Below are positions 38,301 to 48,700 of a DNA stretch of 64,000 bases, in pieces. The DNA lies in assembly GCF_001039355.2 (NCBI RefSeq), contig NW_019775269.1, positions 122,001 to 186,000 of the forward strand. Direction: 5' to 3'. Every line of letters starts with the position of its first letter. Within the stretch, counting starts at the first letter, position 1. The notes below the pieces were generated by a model. It had not been told where the DNA came from. It saw only the letters and a list, made by a program, of their open reading frames with translations, and made no database searches. The DNA is from Lingula anatina. Its lineage: Eukaryota; Brachiopoda; Lingulata; Lingulida; Lingulidae. The position numbers and the translations under genes are program-made.

Positions 38301-39441
38301 TTTTACACTACAGGAGAGGGAGAGATTGATGCACACATTTTTCATTTGTTTTTAAAATTAATAAAAGTACCTGCATTTTATATAAGAAGAGTTTTTAAAG
38401 GCTGTAACAGTGTTACAGCTGCTTTAACAGTTAAAATCATGCACAAAATTTCAAATCATTTGAGTTCTTTGACTATTAATATTGATCATGTTTTAAAGTC
38501 AATTATATTGTTTCAATCTGCATATTTCCAGGCTCACTATTTGCCAGCATCTCTGCTGTTGAGAACTCATGCAGTTTATTTGGAGGCACTCTCTTCAATT
38601 CTATCTACACTGCCACTGTTGCCTGGTTCAGGGGATTTGTCTATTTTGTGATTGCTGCATTTTATGTGCTGTCTTTTTCAGTACTAAGGTAATATCAATT
38701 AGTTTTACTAATTTAAATTGGCAAAGTGACAGAGATGTCGGTTGATTATGATTTATCTCTTATACCCTGTTTTAATTATTGATCATGCTGTCTAATACAA
38801 CCATGTGTACTTGGATCTGTGCAGTCTTTGCTAAAGCACATGATGCTTCTTGTATTTGCAGGCCTATGAGATGGCAATATGTTTGGATATTTATTTCGTA
38901 ATTGTAATTCTGTAGCCATTTTGATTTTTCTAGTGTTTGAACATTAATTTTCTGCTTGGAATAAGCAGTTTACTTTTTTGTTACTGTTGGGTCAAAATGT
39001 CCCTGCTTTGTCATTACCTTCACACTAATACTCTCCCACAAAGTTTCTCTTTCTCAATGGTCTTTGAGTAACGATTAAAAAATAACACCTTTGGATCCTT
39101 GTAAAGCAGGTTTTTGATTTCAAAAAACTTTTGTATTTGCAATACTGTGTGTGTGTAAGGTTGAGGGTAAATAACAGTGAGGAGGGGGTGTGACGGGGGG
39201 GGGGGATGTGAAGGGATGTAAGCAATTAAAATGGACACAAACTTTGGAAAAAATATTCATACCAATGCTTTGCATAATTGTTATATTTATTATTATACTT
39301 GTCATTTGGATATGCTATTATAATTACAGTGTGTACTCCTGTAAGACACGTGGTGAGAGCCCCCCTGTGATAGAAGTTGAAACCCCTGAAGATGATGATG
39401 AGGAGGAAAGATCAAGAAATAGGGATGAAATTAGTTCCTAA
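35353..39441 (+). CDS. SLC46-family solute carrier, five coding exons
   Basis: A major facilitator protein of 516 aa. Coding exons: 35353-36408, 36949-37090, 37761-37844, 38532-38688, 39330-39441, joined in frame with GT-AG borders. A cytosolic N-terminus of about 55 residues holds a DPLL dileucine-type motif (residues 7-10), which in many lysosomal membrane proteins directs sorting. Span 1 begins near AFFYFFAILSLFS. The luminal loop has a Cys and N-glycosylation sequons (NDT, NST). The SLC46 loop signature is YGGHSDTFGRKPSLILPCLG. The C-terminal tail is acidic (EVETPEDDDEEE). Lysosomal location is inferred from the family and the dileucine. The substrate is unknown. Its head-to-head neighbour at 30256-33324 is a paralogue, and this gene has one extra intron. 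Confidence 0.92.
37158..37336. mobile_element. Short MITE in SLC46 intron 2
   Basis: Left end AAGGCTGCATTCACAA and right end, reverse complemented, AAGGCTGCATTACAAA, with a further matching inner block TCAAATATGG. About 175 bp with no ORF. The terminal sequence GGCTGCATTCACA resembles the end of the Harbinger-like element at 10835 (GGCTTCGTTCACA), and TWA trinucleotides flank it, so the same superfamily is plausible. Confidence 0.65.
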
Positions 39442-39770
39442 AGCATTTGACTTAAATTATTGCCTGAAGAGCATTTATAAAGAATTTTTTGTCGAACTAT
39501 TTGCCATCAAATTGTCTTTTTACATCCAAATAGAAATGCTTGGATTTCTTTGAATTATACATTATATAAGTAAATATTATTTATTCTTTTACATTTTTAT
39601 ATAAAATATGAACCCTGTTCTCATCTTAAATGCTACTAACAATATTTAATCTCGGGTAAATATTTAAGGTTATTTTTTATAACATATCATGTTGTTTATA
39701 TATAACAGTATTTATATATTTACTAAAAAGTTTAAAAGATGCATTTAACTTTTCAATGCTATGATATTTT

Positions 39771-39776
39771 AATAAA
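39771..39776 (+). terminator. Candidate poly(A) signal AATAAA of the plus-strand SLC46 gene
   Basis: Canonical hexamer about 330 bases after the stop codon at 39441. Confidence 0.45.
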
Positions 39777-39930
39777 CCTCTGCCAAGGAGGTGGCTTACA
39801 CTTCTATTTGTACATCACCAGCGTAAGTAAATGTTATGGAATCCCTATGCATTTTGATGAAAATTTCAGAATAGCTTGAAAATTGGCTTAATTAAAAGTG
39901 ATTACATTGTAGTGGTGATCCCGAATTACT
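39777..39930. repeat. Dispersed repeat with CCTCTGCCAAGGAGG hairpin head
   Basis: Begins CCTCTGCCAAGGAGGTGGC (a small hairpin), continues through TTTTGATGAAAATTTCAG, and ends near TAGTGGTGATCCCGAATTAC. I recall sequences with this order of motifs being common dispersed repeats in marine invertebrate genomes; that is memory, not a search. No coding potential. Confidence 0.4.
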
Positions 39931-40778
39931 TTTGGATCCAAGAATTTCATTAAGGAACCTTTATCATTGTGAGATAGGGTTTTGGGCCTTGACCCCAAAA
40001 TCAGTGAAAGGTGTTATAAGGTTATGCATGTCCTCTCAACTACCACAATTTTATCAGTGTTAAGTCCTTGGTGGAGTCTGCTCTCTCAGAGTGCTTTTAT
40101 AGTTATTGTATTTAATTTTTTTAAAATGCATTTAGACGTTTTGCATATTATACATGTAACTGTTGAATCATCAAGTTTAAGCATATTTGAAAAGAACAAA
40201 AATATGAAAGAGTATGAAGATCTGAATGATTACTTACAATACAAACACATGCAAGCATTACACATTCAAAATATAAAGAAATGTCTTCATTTCATTATTC
40301 TTGATAGGATTTTCACAATAAAAATTTATTTACAAGAGTTGGCATTGTTCCATGATATCCTAACCATTGGTTCCATCAAACAGCTCAGAACGTTCAAAAA
40401 GAGAAATTATACTGATCCACTAATAATCATCAATTCAGACTTCTCTTCATGATATTTGTTGTATAAACAATTGGGCCTAGACAAGTTGAAATGAATATAC
40501 CTCTTTTCCTTATTGTAATTTCCCAAATATATTTGCCGATGGGGATGTCCAGACTCAATTTCTGGAATACCCCCTGATGAAAATGTGCCTCTGCATTTTC
40601 GAACCTCGTGTTTCATGTCTTGCATAAAGCACAAACTGGTCTCAAAAAAAAAAAAAATAAAAATAAAAAAAGATTCTTGTTTCAAAATTCCCTATAATCA
40701 ATCTGAGTAATAAATGAGTTCCAAGGCCAAATAGCTCAGATATCAATTCTAAAGTTCCATCTATATTATTTTGATAAT

Positions 40779-42621
40779 TTAATACTTCTTCCTTGACTTG
40801 TGCCACCAAAGAGAGAGGGGTAAAAAGTGTTTTCTTCGCTGCAATTTTGAGTGAAAGACATCAAAGTCAAACTCCTGTAGCTGCTGCAGGTAGGAATTAC
40901 AGGACACCTAAGAAAATAAATATAAGTAATGATAGTAAGGACAGTCAAGTGGGGAAAAAGCACATCATTTGGGAATTTCAAAATACACCATAAACGTTAA
41001 CTTTATGATACTGAAAATTTACGACTGATACTTGACATAAATTTTGTACAGTGTATTACTATTGGCATATCTGAAAACAAACTGAAATTAAAATGCAAAA
41101 TCCATTTTAAAAGTTGTCTTTCAATGACTTTAAAATTTCTTAATTCTTTGGCACAAAAACATGCTTCCCCACTGTGCCTTCCCATCCCTTCCTTCACAAG
41201 CCTTATGCAATCAAGGATCCACCAGACTGAGTGTAATTTCATTGAAGTGTGCACTTACTGTTGACAAAAAAGTGACATATGCCTCCTTGGGGATATTTGG
41301 TTGCAATGTTCTAGCCTGAAATAATGGATGGTATCGCATNACAATTCAGATAAATCTTAATTATAATAATTTTCACTCTGAACAAGATAATTGTCAAACC
41401 TTGGCATTTGATAACAAATTTTCTTTGTAAACCATGCATCAAAGTTTTCCTTTTATATTTTTAATCATAAATACATAATTGGGATTGATAATGAATTACA
41501 GAAAACAATAACTCAATATGTAAAGTACATGCTGTTGGGTTTTGCAAACCATATCAAACTTTTACATTGAATTACCACTTATAAGAAATGTGTATCATTA
41601 TTATCTATCTGAGTAATACTACCTTTTTCAAATGACTTTGTGCTTGGCTGGCAATATCAAACATGGCATCCCTAACTGGCTGCTCCTGACTTCCCCTAGC
41701 TATACTCGTCTCTGATACATTGTGCTGAAAACAATTTCTTTAATTAAATATATAATGATTAAATAGTGACACATTTTTAAAATAACAATTTCTGACATTC
41801 ATCCAAACAGAACAAATACAGTGGGCACTATTTGAGAGCATAAATATATATCAAAATATTAATCAAATATGAAAGAAATTTTGTAAATAAGATACTAAAA
41901 GGAATATATGAAAAAATCACAAAAGAAAAGACATTCATCTTGTTACCTTCATGAGTAGTTCATATGGGATGTAAACTCTCCCTCTGCCAGAGTGATATGG
42001 CACCGACCTCAGTGCGGTGACTATACCCACTGCTTTACCTATATGACTGGCTGCATGGTCTGCATGAATATCTTCAACACCTAGTTGTACAGAAATTCAA
42101 CATATATTAGTAATAGTATATGTCATAAAATTATCAAATAATTTATCAGAAATTTTCAAAAAGGCACTGAAGGAGAAATGTGTAAGTTTTTCATGTCATA
42201 TCACTGACAGTCACATCTGATATTCAAAAGTTTTGGTACAAACAATTTTAAAAAACAAATAAATTCAAATAAAGATCTCTTGAAACAGGACAGTGATACT
42301 AGTATCTGACTTTCAAAATTGGTTACGAGATTACCCCTTTTGCCAAATTATCCAAGAGATCCATGAGAATCTTCAATGTAAGGTAACAAAGAAATGGAGT
42401 CACACTATTGCATATATACCTGCAGCCTGTAGTAAAAGATACTGTATGGAAGACACTGTATTCTCTGCATACTCCTCCAACTCTGCTATGCTCTTGAATC
42501 CTTGATCTGATAACTGTGCATCCTGAAATAGTTACAGTATTTACTAAAGCATTTTTTTCCAGCATTTTCTCAGCTATCTATTCATTTATTTATGCTTTTT
42601 GAGGAACTGGCAAACTCGCAG

Positions 42622-42652
<31 letters not shown>

Positions 42653-45639
42653 GAACTGAACTGAACTAAAAGAATATCCAAATCAACTTTTCATGTATTA
42701 ATTAGTTAAGAATTTTTTGGGGAATTCTACTGAAATCCAAAACAACCCAACCATGTTTACGCCCTGAAAGCAGAGAAATAATCACCTTAAAGAGAAAACA
42801 AGCAGAAGCATTAATGTTTAATGGGTATGCCTTATGGTGTATAGCCTTTGAATTTAATGTTTCAATATTTTCACTTTCTAATCGACCTTGATATATAAAT
42901 AATTTTAATATAGCATAATTCAAGCATATTTTCCTTCTTACCCTCTTCTCTATAATCCTTTTGAACCAGGCCTTCGAGAACTTCTTAGTTTCTAATTCCT
43001 AAAAAAACATAAAAAGTATTATTGAAAGATAAGATTTAATTATATTTAGAATCTTTGTTTGATGAGTATTTTAATATTTATTTAAAAATAACAAAATTTG
43101 GATTAATGAAAGTTAACTTAAATGGCAAGGATTCCAACTAACTCGTGTATGGGATGATTACTTAATACTAATTGTTATCTTTTCTAATACCAGAAATCTA
43201 ATCTAAATAAAGCTAACACAGTGAAATGTAAAATGTCATGTGAAGTAAGGAAAACTTAATTCTATCTTTTTCTTTAGCAAACCACATGACCACCATCATG
43301 ACTAATATATGTGATAATATGTTATTTATTTATTTAATATTTATGTATTAGACTTACCCTGGCAAGCTGTAGGCATATTGGACTTTCAGGAGGGTTACCC
43401 TATCAAAAAAAAAAAAAAAAAAAAAAAAAAAAGACCTAGTTTAGACTTTGTTAGGGCATGCAAAAATATTATGACAATATTTCCAACATCAATTTAAACT
43501 ATGCCACGAGTATTACATGTGCTTCTGCAAACCAACATCACATCTCAATATCCAGAGGCATATGTGATGTTCTTTGTTATGAACTATTTTCACTATAAAA
43601 ACCAAGTGACACTTGGAGACAAGTTTAATTATTAAATTATCATTATTGAACAATCAGCACTTAAAATTTTATTAAAATGTGTCGTCCTATACCTGGAAAA
43701 CTCTTTCTATTGAATCTTTCCAAAACTGCATCCTCATCTGCCCTACTTTCTTGTCAGTTACTACATCTCTAACCTATAAAATGCAAATAAAAAGAAAATA
43801 GCAAAGAACAACCAGGGGGTATAGACAGCATTTTGAAACACTCTCCCTTAAATCATGGTGTGACCATTTGACATTCTTTTTCTACATTTGATTAGATTAT
43901 TTAAACCTCTTCTTTATCTAACTTTGTTATATAAATATATTTTCAAGCATTTAACTGCAAATGATGTCTGAGCCACATATAAGTACACCAGTATAAGACT
44001 GACAATTAACTTTTAATAAAACATTGTTAAGTCCAACAAAAGGATAAAACAGAATAAGAAACTGCAATCTGGATAAATTTAATATATTCAATTCCAACCA
44101 GGAGATTATTTGTCAGCATATTATGAGCATTGTCTCTTAGAACGAATCAAAATCAATGGCTGTTATTTATATAAACAAGTGTTGCACTCAACTTTCCCCA
44201 AAAGAAACAAGGTTTTCCTAATTGGTAAGGCCTAGGCCCTCTGAGAAAAAAGAGGATCTGAATGTTTTCTATCTTACGTGTGTATTACAGAAACTACCGT
44301 ATGTTTCGCCAACCTGTGCTATCTCCACATTGAATGCTCTGATGGCAAATGCAGCTGACCTGTAAGACTCTGGCAGTAAAAGGGTACACAGGAAGTTTTC
44401 ATAGTCATGTTTTCTGAAAGTGCAAATATAAATTCATAATACCAAAATTCTTCATTACAATTTATCAAACTATAGTATACTACCAGTACCCAGTAGTAAG
44501 GGATTGCTTTATAAGTGTAGTGCCAGATGCAGGGTAGAACCGTCCTGATAGCTCAGGCAGTAGAGCACTCGCCCTGCTTGCAAGAGGTCCCGGTGTGGCG
44601 TGTACCGCTCGGAGCGTGTACCATCCATTCTGCTCATGCGCACAAAGCGCATGCAAATCTGAGAGACATCCGGAGTGTACAGTCGGTCTCTATAGAGTCA
44701 TCAATACATTCTTAGCCTTTAATAAACATGCGCTGTTGAGAACATACTGCAAATTCAAACATAATCTTTAGAAGTATTCATATCTTATAGATGTTCACCT
44801 CTACTGCGATTTCCCTCAGGTGGCCATATCAACACACTAGCCTAGTAAAATCAATACTAAAATAGTAGCCAGCAGCTGAATAAGGACGGTCCGTCCACGG
44901 TAGGTTCATCCATGCATCGAACTGTACTGATGCTGATTCTCTATCAAAATTATCAATTAACACATAAATTTTATCCCCATCATAGTAAATGTATAAATGT
45001 GGTAGGAAATGAACTAGCCGAAGATAACAGTGCAGCAGGTGAATAACAACGGATCATTCACGGAACGGCTCATACACGCGTCTGCTGCGTGTACAATCGG
45101 TCTGGACGGATGGTTCACGCAGAACGGACCGTACACATGACACTGGGTTCAATCCCTGGTCTGGCTGGTGATTTTCTACACTCTCCCAAAAAGGTGCTAC
45201 ATAATCATTGGTAATGCATATGGTATTAGCAACTACAATTGCTGCAATCAATAGATACGATACTTTTTTATCTGAACACTGACATTACTGCACTACAATA
45301 AAAGTGCAAAGTAAGTATGAAAATAATAATATCACCCTCATGATTATCTTAAACAAATCTACTTACACAAGCAACAAATACATGTACTTCGAACAACCTA
45401 ATCCATTTAACAGGCTTAATGTCATAATTTTTTTTTTTTTTTTGAACTGGAATCAATTTTTTTACAAATACAACATACCTAACCAGATCAACGCAGTAAT
45501 TTTCATCGCTATTTGAAGAATACGTTCCACTCGATCTCTTCGAGTAACTGCTCCCAGGTAGTGAAAAGCGTTTTTTCACACAATTACTTAAAATCACTGC
45601 AGTTGTCCGATCGGCGAAACTTTTCAAGGGCGCCGCCAT
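40779..45639 (-). CDS. NDUFAF6: NDUFAF6, complex I assembly factor, ten coding exons
   Basis: A mitochondrial assembly factor of the trans-isoprenyl diphosphate synthase/phytoene synthase-like fold, needed for making complex I. Predicted 321 aa; human NDUFAF6 is about 333. Coding exons in transcript order: 45639-45479, 44413-44314, 43773-43693, 43399-43358, 42998-42942, 42522-42420, 42080-41947, 41724-41623, 41315-41259, 40907-40779. All joins keep frame. The N-terminus ([17 protein letters not shown]) is basic and hydroxylated, as for a matrix presequence. Recognisable blocks: [70 protein letters not shown] and a tryptophan/basic C-terminus. The family lacks the catalytic aspartates of true phytoene synthases, so no enzymatic role is claimed. 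The donor after the second exon (GTTGGC) is weak. The gene shares a 73-bp interval with NAGPA. Confidence 0.95.
42622..42650. repeat. Poly-A tract in NDUFAF6 intron
   Basis: 29 adenines, noncoding. A similar run lies at 43405-43432 directly upstream of the acceptor of the fourth coding exon, where it appears as the poly-T tract on the sense strand. Confidence 0.9.
44541..45200 (+). mobile_element. tRNA-derived SINE-like fragment split by an insertion
   Basis: In NDUFAF6 intron 1, plus strand. 44541-44592 folds like the 5' half of a tRNA: acceptor, then TAGCTCAGGCAGTAGAGC as D-arm/A box, then CTCGC-CCTGCTT-GCAAG as an anticodon arm with anticodon TGC. The expected T-arm is absent there, but GGGTTCAATCC (a perfect B-box match) appears at 45145-45155. 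The intervening ~551 bp (44593-45143) is bounded by GTGTGGCGTGTAC and GTACACATGACAC, imperfect inverted ends. The simplest reading is a tRNA-Ala-like SINE whose T-arm was broken by a small transposon. It is not a functional tRNA gene. Confidence 0.55.
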
Positions 45640-45712
45640 GTTAGCATAAATTTCAGTCTCATTTCATAAAAGATCGAGACGACCTTGATCATGTGATCAG
45701 AAACGGCACAAA
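45640..45712. promoter_or_regulatory. 73-bp bidirectional promoter of NDUFAF6 and NAGPA
   Basis: The start codons of the divergent genes are separated by 73 bases. No TATA box was seen. The interval contains TGATCATGTGATCA, a palindromic block including TCATGTGA at 45689-45696, which matches the MITF/TFEB M-box/E-box core. Transcription starts must lie within this interval or inside the opposite gene's leader. Confidence 0.6.
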
Positions 45713-48700
45713 ATGGAAGCCGATGTACACGTTCACACTTCCTTGCTTTGCTACTTAATTTTATTGTTAAGTGCGGTTTTAGCAAATATAGACAGGTGAG
45801 TTTTTATTTACACAAGTATTTAATGAGTTGTTTTTGGTCAGTGTAACAGAAATCTTAGGGCTGGGAGAAAAAAGTCTGTGTTGATATCACTGCACCCACT
45901 GTCTTGGTTCAGTGGTTGGCTGTGAGTTACAGTAATAAATAGTACTACACGTAGTAGGGGGACCGGCACTGGTAAAATATTGTGTACTGTCGAGTTAATT
46001 GGTTATATCCTGTGGAAATGAATGCTGATTAGCAGAAAGGTGTGTGCATTGCTTTCATTTAATGAGCCTTGGGACCAATTAAGCATTACCTACTGGTAGC
46101 TCTGACTCTGATGACCCTGCATTGGCTGCAGTGCCTGCATTTGCTGCAGCACCTTTAATTTAATTTCCAAACCCCTACCTGGTGTTGAGTTTAGGGCCCA
46201 ATCATCATGGATATGCCTGTGAATGTGTATTGGGCCCCAGGTTGATTGAAATGGTGGAATATGGAAAACCCCATAAAATCTTATACCTCAACTTTTATTT
46301 AATATTGACAAAGAAATATATTATAAAAAGACATGCAATATGTATTTACCAGTAACAACCCCACTGTCTTTTTTCCATTCCAGTAATACCGATACTGATC
46401 TGCTGGACTTGTTGGTACCATACCAAAACCTGCATGGCCCAAGACATTCCCATCGATACGTCAGAGACTGTCAGCCTTATAAATATAAAAATGTGACACA
46501 TGAAACATTTAAACCTACTTCTGCCATAAACTCATCCAAACCACTGATATCAGTCAGACAATTCGTAAAAAGTGATGACAAACATAGGTATGACTTTGAC
46601 CGTGCCCACTACATCTATGGTCATTATGCTGTGATACAAGACCCCCTTAGGACGTTTTCTGTGGTCGAGCCAGGGGGGCCAGGGGGGTGCATGGATGACC
46701 ACTGGGTGAGGATGACCACTAAGGACTCTGCCAGGACAAAAAATTGTGTGGTAGCTGCTAATGCTGGGTTTTTCAATACTACAAATGGGGCGTGTTTAGG
46801 TGAGTTGTAATTTCTATTCAAGAATGTGGCTTATTTAGAAAAGCTTAAAAGAGGCACATGTAAGATTTACCTTTATTTTATTTGTATAATGATAATTTGT
46901 TCACTCTTGCATACAGGGTATTAGTGATTGGCAATGCTTCAGTTCAATAGAACACTTGATAAAGAATAATTAAAAGCTACAGTAACTATAATTTGTCTTT
47001 AAATATCAAAACCTAAGCCTAGATTTTTTGCTTTGAAGATTTATATCTCGTATACTTATTATTCACCTAGTTGCTGTGTGGTGTTCAATTGTATAATACA
47101 GAGTTAACATAGTTAAAATAAGCTATGACATTTCAAATCATTTCTTTTTCTGACCATTATGTGTCCTATTGTTTCAGGTAATATCATCAGTGATGGCAGA
47201 CTTGTACAGAACTCTGGAGGAGTGCAGAATGCACATTTTGGTATTAAGAAGGATGGCAGCTTGTTCATTGGGTAAGTGGTGCCTTTAATGATATTTTTAA
47301 CTCAAACAATGGTATCACGTAGCATATATATATGTATAAAATACTTAATAGCCTTTGGTCTTCAGTAGGAGAATATTTCAAAATCTACAATTGTCCCTTA
47401 TTATAAATTGTTTTTTTTTTTGTTTTTTCAATTTGGTGCCAGATAACTTAACTGCTATTGTATCAAGATGTGCTAAATGTTTTAACAAAGAGAAAATGAG
47501 CAGCAATCAGGATGATTCAAAAGATAGACCCATTTGGCTAGAAAATGTCCCTTCTGAATTAAAATTTGGTTTTAGACTAGGTTCTATGCCATTTCTCAAG
47601 TTGGGTCTACTGAGGCAAGTAAAAATGTCCACCTTTTCAGAAAAAGACCCTGCCCTTTGAAATCTCTGTCTACAGACCTGTGTGAACTTAAAGTAAATTA
47701 CTAGTATATATCACCAGTATACACCTGAATTATATAGCAACTAAGGTTTTATAGTCAGACACATCCATCACGCAAAGTTTTTTAAAGTATGCTTTTAATT
47801 GTTAATATAATATTTTATTAAGGTACCTTCCAGAGTATGAGGTTCTGCATGGAGACTTTCAGCAGCTGGTTGGAGGGGTTTTATGGCTCCTTAGAGATGG
47901 CGAGTCATACTTGACAGAGAGCATAGCTGCTGAATGCCAGGACACAGAAGAAACTGGTAAAACCAGAGTTTGAATATTATTTTTGATTTATGAATAACTA
48001 AAAGGTGATGATAATCTGCAGTGGAACTGTTCATATCCCACGTAACTTGGACTGAACTGAAATGATTTGTTACAAAATTTGTTTTCCTTAGTATAATGTA
48101 AAACTGTTACAGTGTAAATTTTGGCAGCATGAATTTGCCTTCTGATGTTGCTTATGCATTTATACTTAACAGATATTTGTGCACAATACAATATGCTGGG
48201 TCATTTTTCAATCTGAAATTGTATTTAAAAAAACACTTGTCCAGTAGGCTACAATTTGATGGACATTAAAATGTACAAGCCACATTTTTTTCATTAACTG
48301 TTGCATTTGTTTATTTTAAAAAAAGTAACCTCACCTATACTAAATGTACTAATTGGTACTGTGGATTCTTGTCTGTTACCAGTGCATGCAGAGTCTGTTT
48401 AACACATAAATCCTTTTTTATTGTCACTGGGACTTTCAGATTCAGTATGTAATAATACGAGTGCCTGGTTTATCTTTAAGTCATTTTATGTAAAGTCTAA
48501 TATAATTAATATAATTTAAAAAAATTGCCAGGTACCCTGAAAACATTTGCAGAGGTCCAGTCTGCCAGAACAGCACTGGGACATGACAAAGAGGGGAATG
48601 TTGTCATAGTACAGGCTGAAGGACGAACTCACCATAGAGGGTAAGGTGAAGGAGCATGTTTACATCACACTCATGGGTCATTTAAGCTTGTATTCAATTT

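Larger units (their letters stand above)
39442..40778. other. Convergent 3' region between SLC46 gene and NDUFAF6
   Basis: Contains the 3' untranslated regions of the two converging genes. There is a polyadenylation hexamer AATAAA for the plus-strand gene at 39771-39776. The 156-codon plus frame at 39982-40452 is rich in I, L, K and N and lacks domain or splice evidence; I treat it as chance. Confidence 0.55.

Noticed and set aside
39982-40452. 156-codon plus-strand ORF between SLC46 and NDUFAF6
   Set aside because: Length is expected occasionally in AT-rich DNA; rich in I, L, K and N with no motif, and it lies in a convergent 3' region.
44541-44592. Functional tRNA-Ala(TGC) gene
   Set aside because: The anticodon stem has a mismatch and the T-arm does not follow; better read as a SINE head.
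47355-47660. 101-codon ORF in NAGPA intron 3
   Set aside because: Exons 3 and 4 of NAGPA join in frame without it, and no acceptor/donor pair would add it usefully.
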